Positions 7,271 to 15,188 of a stretch of 15,970 bases of DNA are shown here, one piece after another. Source of the DNA: an uncultured Rubellimicrobium sp. (lineage in GTDB: Bacteria; Pseudomonadota; Alphaproteobacteria; Rhodobacterales; Rhodobacteraceae). Positions within the stretch are counted from its first letter, which is position 1. Every line of letters starts with the position of its first letter. Under the pieces are notes generated by a model that worked only from the letters and a program-made list of their open reading frames with translations, made no database searches and was not told the DNA's origin. The stretch covers positions 1 to 15,970 of the forward strand of contig CADCUU010000181.1 in the NCBI GenBank assembly GCA_902805995.1, written 5' to 3'. Both the position numbers and the translations under genes were made by a program.

Positions 7271-8332
7271 ATGCGGCGCTTAGAGGTCGGCCTTCTGTAT
7301 TCGCGATCGGGGAGCTACCGGCTCATGTCCGAGGCCTGCCGCGACGGCGCGCTGCGGGGCATCGCGGAGGTCAACGCCGACGAGACGCTCGGCCTCACGC
7401 TCGTCCCGGTGGAGCGCGATCCCCAGGGCGAGGTGGATGCTTATGCGCCCCTCTGCGCCGAGATCCTCGCCAGCGGCGCGCGGCATGTCGTGGGCTGCGT
7501 GACGTCCTGGAGCCGCAAGGAGGTCATCCCAACCCTGGAGAGGCTGGGCGGCGTGTTGTGGTATGCCTGCCCTTACGAAGGCTTTGAGGCCTCCTCGCAG
7601 GTCGTCTACGCCCATGCCTGCCCCAACCAGCACCTCTTGCCCCTCTTGCGCTGGGCTTTCCCGCGTTGGGGACGGCGGGCGTTCCTGACCGGGTCCAACT
7701 ACATCTGGGGCTGGGAGATGAACCGTGTCGCCCGCGACCTGGTGGGGGAGGTCGGCGGCGAGGTCCTGGGCGAACGCTATCTCGCCCTGGGTGACACCGA
7801 CGTGGACCGCATGGTGGAGGAGATCCGCGCCACGCGTCCGTCCTTCGTGCTCAACAATCTCGTGGGCGTGTCGTCCTATGCGTTCCTTTCCGCCATGGCT
7901 CGGCTCGGGCGCGACGATCCGGCCCTCGCGCCGGACCGCTGCCCGATCCTGAGCTGCAACCTGACGGAATGCGAGCTGTCCGCGCTGGGAGAGGCCGCCG
8001 AGGGCCTTATCTCGGCCGGGCCATATTTCCGCGACGGCGCGGGCGCCAGTTCCTCGTTCGAGGCCGCGGCCCATGCCGCTGTACTCACGCTGGCGGTGCG
8101 CCTGTCCCGGGGCACTGAGGCTAACCTCCCAGGTCTCCTCGGGCGGCCCGGCGGCCCCCTCGCCATCGATCCCACCACACATCATTCGACGCTGCCCGTG
8201 CTGATCGCGCAGGTGGAGCGCGGGGCCTTCCGGGTGCGGGAGCGTTGGCAGGCCGTGGCCCCGGACCCCTACCTCGCCCGGCGCGACCGCATGACCCTGC
8301 CGCGCCCGCAACTGTCGGTGGTGGGGCCATGA
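7271..8332 (+). CDS. amiC: AmiC-like cytoplasmic amide sensor, negative regulator of AmiR
   Basis: The 353-residue protein belongs to the AmiC/UrtA/FmdD group of periplasmic-binding-protein-like receptors. It begins RRLEVGLLYSRSGSYRLMSEACRDGALRGIAEVNAD, without a signal peptide, as expected of a cytoplasmic sensor. ARHVVGCVTSWSRKEVIPTLERLGGVLWYACPYEGFEASSQVVYAHACPNQHLLPLL and the later RRAFLTGSNYIWGWEMNRVARDLV and PSFVLNNLVGVSSYAFL are typical of this group. P. aeruginosa AmiC (385 residues) holds AmiR inactive until a small amide binds; the same role is inferred here. The ATG at 7271 was chosen for its GGGGGA ribosome site and for the start of the conserved fold. Its stop overlaps the amiR start in ATGA, which suggests equal synthesis of the two partners. 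Confidence 0.85.
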   Translation: MRRLEVGLLYSRSGSYRLMSEACRDGALRGIAEVNADETLGLTLVPVERDPQGEVDAYAPLCAEILASGARHVVGCVTSWSRKEVIPTLERLGGVLWYACPYEGFEASSQVVYAHACPNQHLLPLLRWAFPRWGRRAFLTGSNYIWGWEMNRVARDLVGEVGGEVLGERYLALGDTDVDRMVEEIRATRPSFVLNNLVGVSSYAFLSAMARLGRDDPALAPDRCPILSCNLTECELSALGEAAEGLISAGPYFRDGAGASSSFEAAAHAAVLTLAVRLSRGTEANLPGLLGRPGGPLAIDPTTHHSTLPVLIAQVERGAFRVRERWQAVAPDPYLARRDRMTLPRPQLSVVGP

Positions 8333-8922
8333 AGCGGCTGCGCGTCCCCGACCTGGGCGGAGCCCGGGCGCTGATCCTCCATCGGCCGCACGCGACCGTG
8401 CAGGCGCTGGCCCGCCAGCTGTCAGCTATCGGCCTCACGCATGAGGCGCATTGGCCAGACCTGCCGGCTTCGGCGCTCGGGGCGGATTTCGTGTTCTTTG
8501 ACATGGACATGGGCCATGACGAGCAGTTCCCCTGGCGGCCCGGGCAGGCGCCCATGCCCACCGTCGCGCTGATCGGGTCCGAGGCTCCGGGCCGCGTGGA
8601 ATGGGCGCTTCGGATGGGCGCGGATGCTCAACTCCTCAAGCCCGTGGGCGACAGCGGCGTCTACAGCGCCCTTCTCATCGCCCGGACCGCGTTCGAGGCG
8701 CGCCGGGCGATGGCGGGCGAGATCGAGGGGCTTCGCAGCCGCTTGGCCGAACGGCAGACGGTGGTGCGCGCGGTGACGCTGCTCACCGCGGGCGGGGACG
8801 ACGAGGCCGCCTATGCCGATCTTCGCAAGCTGGCCATGGGCTGGCGCATCACCATCGAAGAGGCGGCTGCCCGGGTCGTCGCAAGCCGGGAGGGACCCGA
8901 TGTCCGTCGTCGCCGTCCCTGA
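8329..8922 (+). CDS. amiR: AmiR-like ANTAR-domain transcription antiterminator
   Basis: The 197-residue protein has an N-terminal receiver-like domain (about 10-115, with LILHRP and ADAQLLKPVG), a coiled-coil stretch (about 118-142, EARRAMAGEIEGLRSRLAERQ) and a C-terminal ANTAR RNA-binding domain (about 143-188). The ANTAR core AYADLRKLAMGWRITIEEAAARVV has the expected AYxxLRxxAMxxxxxIEEAAxxV pattern. P. aeruginosa AmiR has 196 residues and the same layout. AmiR binds leader RNA and prevents termination, and is released by AmiC when an amide is sensed. It is coupled to amiC by a 4-base overlap, and its end overlaps the next gene by 23 bases. The likely target is the terminator at 7207-7261. 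Confidence 0.9.
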   Translation: MKRLRVPDLGGARALILHRPHATVQALARQLSAIGLTHEAHWPDLPASALGADFVFFDMDMGHDEQFPWRPGQAPMPTVALIGSEAPGRVEWALRMGADAQLLKPVGDSGVYSALLIARTAFEARRAMAGEIEGLRSRLAERQTVVRAVTLLTAGGDDEAAYADLRKLAMGWRITIEEAAARVVASREGPDVRRRRP

Positions 8923-9781
8923 GCCCCGCCGTCGCAGCGCGCTATCTCGTCTAGGCCGCCGCCCGCTTGCGCTGATCGGCCTCGTGCTGATCCTCGTCAC
9001 CGTTCTGGCCGCGATCCTGGCGCCCTGGCTCGCGCCCTTCGGCCGGGACGAGCAGCTCTTCGAGGGGCTCACGCTTGAAGGGGCGCCGATGCCGCCGGGG
9101 GCGCCCTTCCTCCTGGGGACGGACCTGCTGGGCCGCGACCTCCTGACCCGTATCCTCCATGGCGCGCGGACCTCGCTCGTGATCGGGGTCGCGGCGAACG
9201 GGCTCGCGCTGCTCATCGGCACACTGGTGGGCGTGACGGCCGGCTACTTCCGCGGCTGGGTGGGGAGCATCCTCATGCGCTTCACCGACCTGATGATGGC
9301 GTTCCCGGCGCTTCTCCTCGCCATCTGCCTCGCCGCGATCTTCACGCCGTCGCTGTGGATCGTGGCCCTCGTCATCGCGCTGGTGAACTGGGTGCAGGTC
9401 GCGCGCGTCCTGTATACGGAGACGACCTCGCTCGCGGAGCGGGACTTCATCGCCGCCGAGCGCGCCATCGGGGCAGGGCACGGACGCATCCTCATGCTCC
9501 ACATCCTGCCGCATCTGCTGCCCACGATCATCGTCTGGGGCACGCTCGGCATCTCCACCACGGTGCTGCTGGAGGCGACGCTGTCGTTCCTTGGTATCGG
9601 CGTGCAGCCGCCCGTGCCGTCCTGGGGGAACATCATCTTCGAGAACCAGACCTACTTCCAGTCCGCGCCCTGGCTGGTGATCTTTCCCGGCGTGGCGATC
9701 CTGCTGCTGGCGCTGGCCTTCAACCTTCTGGGCGATGCGCTGCGCGACGTGCTGGACCCGACGCAGAGGGGGCGCAGCTGA
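8900..9781 (+). CDS. Peptide/nickel-type ABC transporter permease, DppC class
   Basis: The 293-residue inner-membrane permease belongs to the oligopeptide/dipeptide/nickel family. After a basic N-terminus (EPRRRSALSRLGRRP) comes a first helix (about 23-45, ALIGLVLILVTVLAAILAPWLAPF). The hallmark LLGTDLLGRDLLTRILHGAR is at about 71-90, the EAA loop IAAERAIGAGHGRILMLHILPHLLP at about 184-208, and LSFLGIGVQPPVPSWG at about 228-243. The ATG at 8900 was chosen because GGGAGGG lies just upstream and the protein then starts like relatives. An upstream in-frame ATG at 8813 would lie deep inside amiR. The start overlaps amiR by 23 bases. Here the C-type permease precedes the B-type, the reverse of the usual dpp/opp order. 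Confidence 0.92.
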   Translation: MSVVAVPEPRRRSALSRLGRRPLALIGLVLILVTVLAAILAPWLAPFGRDEQLFEGLTLEGAPMPPGAPFLLGTDLLGRDLLTRILHGARTSLVIGVAANGLALLIGTLVGVTAGYFRGWVGSILMRFTDLMMAFPALLLAICLAAIFTPSLWIVALVIALVNWVQVARVLYTETTSLAERDFIAAERAIGAGHGRILMLHILPHLLPTIIVWGTLGISTTVLLEATLSFLGIGVQPPVPSWGNIIFENQTYFQSAPWLVIFPGVAILLLALAFNLLGDALRDVLDPTQRGRS

Positions 9782-10701
9782 TGGCGGCCTACCTCGCGCG
9801 CCGACTGACCGAGTCGGTGCTAATCTTGCTGGGCATCACGCTCGTCACGTTCTTCCTGCTGTATGTCCTGCCAGCCGATCCGGTGCGCCAGATCGCGGGC
9901 CGGTCGGCCACGCCGGAGACAGTGGAATCGATCCGCCGCCAGCTCGGGCTCGACCAGCCGTTCTGGGTCCAGTACGGGCGATACCTCTGGAACCTGCTCC
10001 ACCTCGACCTGGGGCGCAGCTACCTCCAGCGCGAGGATGTGTCCGAGCTGATCTGGGCGCGCCTGCCGCCGACGCTTCTCCTCATGGCCGGGGCCATCGC
10101 CTGCGAGCTGGTGCTGGGCCTCTCCATGGGCGTCATCGCGGCGCTGCGCCGGGGCACGGCCGCCGACAACAGCCTGATGATCCTGAGCTTCGTGGGCGTC
10201 TCGGCCCCGCAGTTCGTGGTGGGGCTGCTGATGCTCTATGTCTTCTCCGTGCAGCTGCGGTGGTTCCCCATCGGCGGCTACGGGACAGCCGCGCATCTCG
10301 TGCTGCCGGCGCTGACCATGGGCATCCTCGGGGCCGGCTGGTACTCCCGCATGATGCGCTCCTCCATGGTGGAGGTGCTGCGCCAGGACTTCATCCGCAC
10401 GGCCCGCGCCAAGGGCCTGACGCGGCGGCGCATCATCCTGCGCCATGCCCTGCCCAACGCGATCCTGCCCATCGTCGCCATGATCGGCATCGACATCGGC
10501 ATCTTCATGGGCGGGATCGTGGTGGTGGAGTCCGTCTTCGGCTGGCCCGGCATCGGCCAGCTCGCCTGGCAGGCGATCCAGCGCGTCGACATCCCGATCA
10601 TCATGGGCGTCACGCTGGTTTCGGCTTTTGCCATCGTGCTCGGAAACCTTCTTGCGGACCTCGTGACGCCCTTCATCGACCCGCGCATCCGCCTTCGCTG
10701 A
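9781..10701 (+). CDS. Peptide/nickel-type ABC transporter permease, DppB class
   Basis: The 306-residue inner-membrane permease is the partner of the preceding DppC-class protein. It opens MAAYLARRLTESVLILLGITLVTFFLLYVLPADPVR, the typical first helix of the class. ATPETVESIRRQLGLDQPFWVQYGRYLWNLLHLDLGRSY, the conserved periplasmic segment, follows. The EAA loop IRTARAKGLTRRRIILRHALPNAILPI lies at about 205-231, and VVVESVFGWPGIGQLAWQAIQRVDIPIIMG near residue 255 is a family hallmark. Its ATG overlaps the previous stop by one base (TGATG), so translation is coupled. The amino-acid sequence does not reveal the transported substrate. Confidence 0.93.
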   Translation: MAAYLARRLTESVLILLGITLVTFFLLYVLPADPVRQIAGRSATPETVESIRRQLGLDQPFWVQYGRYLWNLLHLDLGRSYLQREDVSELIWARLPPTLLLMAGAIACELVLGLSMGVIAALRRGTAADNSLMILSFVGVSAPQFVVGLLMLYVFSVQLRWFPIGGYGTAAHLVLPALTMGILGAGWYSRMMRSSMVEVLRQDFIRTARAKGLTRRRIILRHALPNAILPIVAMIGIDIGIFMGGIVVVESVFGWPGIGQLAWQAIQRVDIPIIMGVTLVSAFAIVLGNLLADLVTPFIDPRIRLR

Positions 10702-10723
10702 GACAACCAACCGGGAGATAACA

Positions 10724-12355
10724 ATGAAAAGATTGCTCGCCTCCACCACGCTCCTCGCGGCGCTCGCTCTGCCCGCGATTGCGCAGGACCAGGACACCTA
10801 TCAGGCCGACCCGAACGCCACGCCCGGCGGGTCGATCACCATCACCTACAAGGACGACGTGGCCACCCTTGACCCGGCGATCGGCTACGACTGGCAGAAC
10901 TGGTCCATGATCAAGTCGCTGTTCGACGGGCTCATGGATTACGTCCCGGGCACCACCGAACTGCGTCCGGGCGTCGCCGAGAGCTACGAGATCAGCGAGG
11001 ACGGCCTCACCTACACCTTCAAGCTCCGCCCCGGGGTCACCTTCCACAACGGGCGCGAGATGACGGCCCAGGACGTGAAGTATTCGCTCGACCGCGTGAC
11101 GAATCCCGCGACCCAGTCCCCCGGCGCGGGCTTCTTCGGCATGATCGAGGGCTTCGATGCCGCCATGGCTGGCGAGGCCGAGGGTCTGTCGGGCGTGACC
11201 GTGGTCGATCCGCTGACCGTGCAGTTCAAGCTTTCGCGCCCCGACGCGACCTTCCTGCATGTGCTGGCTCTCAACTTCGCGTCGGTGGTCCCGCGCGAGG
11301 CCGTGGAGGCCGCCGGCGAGGACTTCGGGCGGGAGCCGGTGGGCAGCGGGGCGTTCCGGCTTGCCGAATGGACCACGGGCCAGCGGCTCGTGTTCGAGAA
11401 GAACCCCGACTACTGGCGCGAGGGCGTGCCTTACGTCGACCAGATCACCTTCGAGGTGGGGCAGGAGCCCGTCGTGGCGCTGCTGCGGCTCCAGAACGGC
11501 GAAGTAGACCTCGTGGGCGACGGCATCCCGCCGGCGAAGTTCCAGGAGGTGATGGCCGATCCCGCGCAGGCCGAGCGCGTGGTCCAGGGCGGACAGCTCC
11601 ACACCGGCTACATCACCATGAACGTGACGCAGCCGCCCTTCGACAACGTGCAGGTCCGTCAGGCCGTGAACATGGCCATCAACAAGGAGAGCGTCGTCCA
11701 GATCATCAACGGCCGGGCCGTTCCCGCCAACCAGCCGCTGCCCCCCTCCATGCCCGGCTACACCGAAGGGCACGAGGGCTATGCCTATGATCCCGAAGGC
11801 GCCAAGGCGCTCCTAGCCGAGGCCGGGTTCGCGGACGGCTTCGCGACCGAGCTTTACGTGATGAACACCGACCCGAACCCGCGCATCGCCCAGGCGATCC
11901 AGCAGGACCTCGCGGCCGTGGGGATCGAGGTGTCGATCCAGTCCCTCGCCCAGGCCAACGTGATCGAGGCGGGCGGGGCAGGGACCGCGCCGATGATCTG
12001 GTCGGGCGGCATGGCCTGGATCGCGGACTTCCCGGACCCGGCCAACTTCTACTACCCGATCCTGGGCTGCGCGGGCGCGGTCGAGGGCGGCTGGAACTGG
12101 TCGCGCTACTGCAACGAGGAACTGGACGCGATGGCCACCGAGGCCGACGCCATGTCCGACCCCGGGCAGGCGGAGGAGCGGCTCCAGAAGTGGTCCGACA
12201 TCTACATGCGCGTGATGGAGGACGCCCCCTGGGCGCCGGTCTTCAACGAAGAACGGTTCACCATCAAGTCGCCGCGCATGGGCGGCGAGGACCCGCTTTT
12301 CGTCGACCCCGTGTCGATCCCGGTGAACTACGACTACGTCTACGTGACCGAGTAA
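10724..12355 (+). CDS. Extracellular solute-binding protein family 5 (peptide-type)
   Basis: The 543-residue secreted periplasmic protein has a signal peptide (MKRLLASTTLLAALALPAIA, likely cleaved before QDQD). The family 5 (DppA/OppA) signature stretches are ITYKDDVATLDPAIGYDWQNW, LFDGLMDYVPGTTELRPGVAESYEISEDGLTYTFKLRPGVTFHNGREMTAQDVKYSLDR, GSGAFRLAEWTTGQRLVFEKNPDYW and VRQAVNMAINKESVVQIINGRA. Length is usual for the family. GGGAGATAACA precedes the ATG. It comes 22 bases after the B-type permease gene and six bases before the amidase gene. The partner genes suggest that the ligand carries an amide, but binding residues cannot be read from the sequence. Confidence 0.93.
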   Translation: MKRLLASTTLLAALALPAIAQDQDTYQADPNATPGGSITITYKDDVATLDPAIGYDWQNWSMIKSLFDGLMDYVPGTTELRPGVAESYEISEDGLTYTFKLRPGVTFHNGREMTAQDVKYSLDRVTNPATQSPGAGFFGMIEGFDAAMAGEAEGLSGVTVVDPLTVQFKLSRPDATFLHVLALNFASVVPREAVEAAGEDFGREPVGSGAFRLAEWTTGQRLVFEKNPDYWREGVPYVDQITFEVGQEPVVALLRLQNGEVDLVGDGIPPAKFQEVMADPAQAERVVQGGQLHTGYITMNVTQPPFDNVQVRQAVNMAINKESVVQIINGRAVPANQPLPPSMPGYTEGHEGYAYDPEGAKALLAEAGFADGFATELYVMNTDPNPRIAQAIQQDLAAVGIEVSIQSLAQANVIEAGGAGTAPMIWSGGMAWIADFPDPANFYYPILGCAGAVEGGWNWSRYCNEELDAMATEADAMSDPGQAEERLQKWSDIYMRVMEDAPWAPVFNEERFTIKSPRMGGEDPLFVDPVSIPVNYDYVYVTE

Positions 12356-12360
12356 GAACC

Positions 12361-13320
12361 ATGTGCAAGGCCTGCGATTACACGATCCACGGCCGGCAGA
12401 GCCACTTCGGCTGGGACAACTCGCTTGTCCCGGCCGAACGGGTCGCCCCCGGATCGACCATCCTTTTCCAATGCCACGACAGCTCGGCGGGCCAGCTCGG
12501 CCCGTCCTCGACCCTTCAGGACGTCGTTGACCTAGACTTCGGCAAGATCAACCCGGTGTCGGGGCCGATCTACGTCGAAGGGGCCGAGCCCGGCGACGCT
12601 CTCAAGGTGACGCTGGACAGCTTCGCGCCGCAACTGCGCGAAGGGACCGCCTGGGGCTGGACCGCCAACATCCCCGGCTTCGGGCTCTTGGCCGACCAGT
12701 TCCTCGACCCCGCGCTGATCGTCTGGAAATACGACGCGCAGACCATGGCTCCGGCGATGTGGGGCGCCCAAGCGGCCATCCCGCTCAAGCCCTTCACCGG
12801 GACGATCGGGGTGGCGCCGGCCGAGCCGGGGGTCCATTCCGTCGTCCCGCCCCGGCGGGTGGGCGGCAACCTCGACATCCGCGACATGGGGGTGGGCACC
12901 ACGCTCTACCTTCCCGTCGAGGTGGCGGGGGGCCTGTTCAGCGTGGGGGACACCCATGCCGCGCAGGGGGACGGCGAGGTCTGCGGCACTGCCATCGAAA
13001 GCCCAATGGACGTGGTCCTGACGCTCGACCTTGTGAAGGGCGCGAACCTCCGGACGCCGCGCTTCGTGACAGAGGGGCCCGTGACGCGCCACCTCGACGC
13101 CAAGGGCTACGAGGTGACGACCGGCATCGGGCCGGACCTCATGGCAGGCGCGCGGGACGCGGTCGCGAACATGATCGACCATCTCTGCGCCACGCGGGGC
13201 ATGTCGGCGGTGGAGGCGTACATGCTCTGCTCCACCTGCGGGGATCTTCGGATCAGCGAGGTGGTGGACGTGCCGAACTGGGTCGTCTCGTTCTACTTCC
13301 CCCGGGCGGTCTTCGAGTGA
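12361..13320 (+). CDS. fmdA: Acetamidase/formamidase family amide hydrolase
   Basis: The 319-residue protein belongs to the FmdA/AmdA family, which hydrolyses formamide, acetamide and similar small amides to the acid and ammonia. Family landmarks are FQCHDSSAGQL (about 36-46), GGNLDIRDMGVGTTLYLPVEVAGGLFSVGDTHAAQGDGEVCGTAIES (about 168-214), with the probable metal-binding Asp and His in GDTHAAQGDGE (196-206), and AYMLCSTCGDLRISEVVD near the end. It has no signal peptide. The ATG at 12361 follows the binding-protein stop by five bases. Its stop overlaps the ATPase start in GTGA. Sitting inside the transporter operon, it probably acts on the imported compound or a product of it. Some family members act on other amides, so formamide specificity is not proved; fmdA is a family label. 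Confidence 0.88.
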   Translation: MCKACDYTIHGRQSHFGWDNSLVPAERVAPGSTILFQCHDSSAGQLGPSSTLQDVVDLDFGKINPVSGPIYVEGAEPGDALKVTLDSFAPQLREGTAWGWTANIPGFGLLADQFLDPALIVWKYDAQTMAPAMWGAQAAIPLKPFTGTIGVAPAEPGVHSVVPPRRVGGNLDIRDMGVGTTLYLPVEVAGGLFSVGDTHAAQGDGEVCGTAIESPMDVVLTLDLVKGANLRTPRFVTEGPVTRHLDAKGYEVTTGIGPDLMAGARDAVANMIDHLCATRGMSAVEAYMLCSTCGDLRISEVVDVPNWVVSFYFPRAVFE

Positions 13321-15095
13321 CCCTCGCCGACACTCTCTCCTCCGGGGCCGCCCAGGCCTCGGACGGTCTCCCCGTCCTGTCGGTGGAGGGCCTGACCGTT
13401 TCCGTGGACACGGAGGCGGGGCCGCGCCCTCTGGTGGAGGGCATCTCCTTCGCGCTCCGCCGGGGCGAGACGCTGGCCATCGCGGGCGAATCCGGGTCGG
13501 GCAAGTCTATCACCTCGCTCGCCGTCATGGGGCTGCTGCCGGCGAATGTCAGCGCCACCGCGGGCCGGGTGAACCTCTCCGGCACCGACCTCCTGACCCT
13601 GCCGGAATGGCGGATGCGGTCCCTGCGCGGCGATCGCGTCGCCATGATCTTCCAAGAGCCCATGACCTCGCTGAACCCGGTCATGACCGTGGGCGCGCAG
13701 CTCATGGAGGCGATCCAGGCCCACGAACCGATCCCCCGCCGCGAGGCCCGCGCCCGCGCGCTGGAGGCCTTGCGTGCCGTCCGGCTGAGCGAGCCCGGAC
13801 GGCGGCTCGACCAGCATCCCCATGAGCTCTCGGGCGGCATGCGCCAACGGGTCATGATCGCACTCGCGCTCGCTCTCCGGCCCGACGTCCTGATCGCCGA
13901 CGAGCCGACGACCGCGCTCGACGTCACCGTCCAGCGCGAGGTTCTGGACCTCCTGCGCGACCTGCGCCGCGAGATGGGCACTGCCATCGTCCTCATCACC
14001 CATGACATGGGCGTCGTGGCTGAGATGGCCGACCGCGTGATCGTGATGAAGGACGGCCGCATGGTGGAGGAGGGGCCCGTCACCCGCATCTTCTCCGCCC
14101 CGCAGGAGGCCTACACCCGCAGTCTCCTCGCTGCCGTTCCCCGCATGGGAAGCCGCCCGTTCGGGCCGGAGCCCGCGCGTCTTCCGCCGGTCCTGTCGCT
14201 TCGCGATCTGACGGTGCGGTTCGACCTCCGTCGTGGCCTCCTGGGCCGGACCACCCAGCGGGTCCACGCCGTCGAGGGCGTGTCGCTGGAGATCCGACAG
14301 GGCGAGACCTTCGCGCTCGTGGGCGAGTCCGGCTGCGGCAAGAGCACGATCGCCAAGGCCATTGCCGGACTCGTCCCCTTCATGGGGGAGATTGCGCTCT
14401 CCGGCCGCAGCCTTCGCCATCAGGGGGAGATCACGCGCGAGGTCCGGCGCGACGCGCAGCTCGTTTTCCAAGACCCCGCGGCGGCGCTCGATCCCCGGAT
14501 GCGCGTCGGCGACCTCGTGGCCGAACCACTGGTGATCCACGGCATCGGCACGCGCGAGGAGCGCCGCGCCCGGGTCGAGGCCCTGTTCGAAAGGGTGGGC
14601 CTGTCCCGCGCCCAGCTTGATCGCTACCCGCACGAGTTCTCGGGCGGCCAGCGGCAGCGCATCTCCATCGCCCGGGCGCTCGCGCTGTCGCCCAAGCTCA
14701 TCGTCGCGGACGAGAGCGTGTCGGCCCTCGACGTCTCGGTGCAGGCCCGCGTGCTCCAGCTTCTCAAGGAGCTGAAGGATGATCTCGGCGTGTCCTACCT
14801 CTTCATCTCGCACGACATGGCGGTGGTGGACTCCATCTCGGACCAGGTCGGGGTCATGTTCCTGGGTCAGATCGTGGAGATGGGCACTCGCGCGCAGGTT
14901 TTCGGAAACCCCCGCCATCCCTATACCCGCCGTCTGATCGAGGCCGTGCCCGTGGCCGACCCCACCCATGTCCCGCCGCCGCGCGTCCGCACCGCGACCG
15001 AGGTGCCGAGCGCCGTCCGGTCTGTGGACAATCCGCCCGCGCGTATCCCTCTGCGCGACGTGGGCGACGGTCATCTGGTGGCAGAGGTGGCGTGA
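13317..15095 (+). CDS. Fused two-domain ABC ATPase (DppD-DppF type, GsiA-like)
   Basis: The 592-residue protein joins two peptide-transporter ATPases. First domain: Walker A GESGSGKS (57-64), signature LSGGM (171-175), Walker B VLIADEP (191-197) and switch His H229. Second domain: Walker A GESGCGKST (336-344), signature FSGGQ (441-445), Walker B LIVADES (461-467) and H499. The second Walker B ends DES instead of DEP; the catalytic Glu is kept. The C-terminal HPYTRRLIEAVPVADP is the oligopeptide-transporter ATPase tail, and its first-domain counterpart is AYTRSLLAAVP (265-275). The GTG at 13317 overlaps the amidase stop by four bases and places the start close before the first conserved strand. 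It presumably powers the importer of this operon. Single-chain double ATPases of this type are known, for example GsiA. Confidence 0.93.
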   Translation: MTLADTLSSGAAQASDGLPVLSVEGLTVSVDTEAGPRPLVEGISFALRRGETLAIAGESGSGKSITSLAVMGLLPANVSATAGRVNLSGTDLLTLPEWRMRSLRGDRVAMIFQEPMTSLNPVMTVGAQLMEAIQAHEPIPRREARARALEALRAVRLSEPGRRLDQHPHELSGGMRQRVMIALALALRPDVLIADEPTTALDVTVQREVLDLLRDLRREMGTAIVLITHDMGVVAEMADRVIVMKDGRMVEEGPVTRIFSAPQEAYTRSLLAAVPRMGSRPFGPEPARLPPVLSLRDLTVRFDLRRGLLGRTTQRVHAVEGVSLEIRQGETFALVGESGCGKSTIAKAIAGLVPFMGEIALSGRSLRHQGEITREVRRDAQLVFQDPAAALDPRMRVGDLVAEPLVIHGIGTREERRARVEALFERVGLSRAQLDRYPHEFSGGQRQRISIARALALSPKLIVADESVSALDVSVQARVLQLLKELKDDLGVSYLFISHDMAVVDSISDQVGVMFLGQIVEMGTRAQVFGNPRHPYTRRLIEAVPVADPTHVPPPRVRTATEVPSAVRSVDNPPARIPLRDVGDGHLVAEVA

Positions 15096-15102
15096 ATCCC
15101 TT

Positions 15103-15146
15103 GGAGTGGCGCCCGTCAGGCCGTTGAACAGGGCAAGCCCCACTCC
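15103..15146. terminator. Candidate bidirectional terminator between convergent genes
   Basis: GGAGTGG (15103-15109) pairs with CCACTCC (15140-15146). Inside, GCCC (15111-15114) pairs with GGGC (15131-15134), leaving small unpaired bases on each side. It lies in the 93-base gap between the convergent fused ATPase and FecE-type genes. There is no T-tract on either strand. A 10-base palindrome TGGCCGGCCA follows at 15151-15160. Confidence 0.4.
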
Positions 15147-15188
15147 GCCATGGCCGGCCAGCGAACCAGCCGCAGCGGCAGCCGCGCC

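Noticed and set aside
7129..7587. Plus-strand frame across the amiC leader and start
   Set aside because: It crosses the terminator and runs out of frame through amiC. Its translation becomes Arg/Gly-rich with no motifs.
9820..10797. Open minus-strand frame opposite the DppB-class permease (325 codons)
   Set aside because: Same antisense artefact: hydrophobic codons read backwards give Asp/His/Gln-rich nonsense.
13293..15143. Long open frame on the minus strand (616 codons)
   Set aside because: It is the mirror of the fused ATPase gene. Its translation is rich in His, Arg, Asp and Gly and has no domain pattern.
15151..15160. Palindrome TGGCCGGCCA as an operator
   Set aside because: Short GC palindromes are common in DNA of this composition, and it lies between convergent 3' ends, where an operator is not expected.
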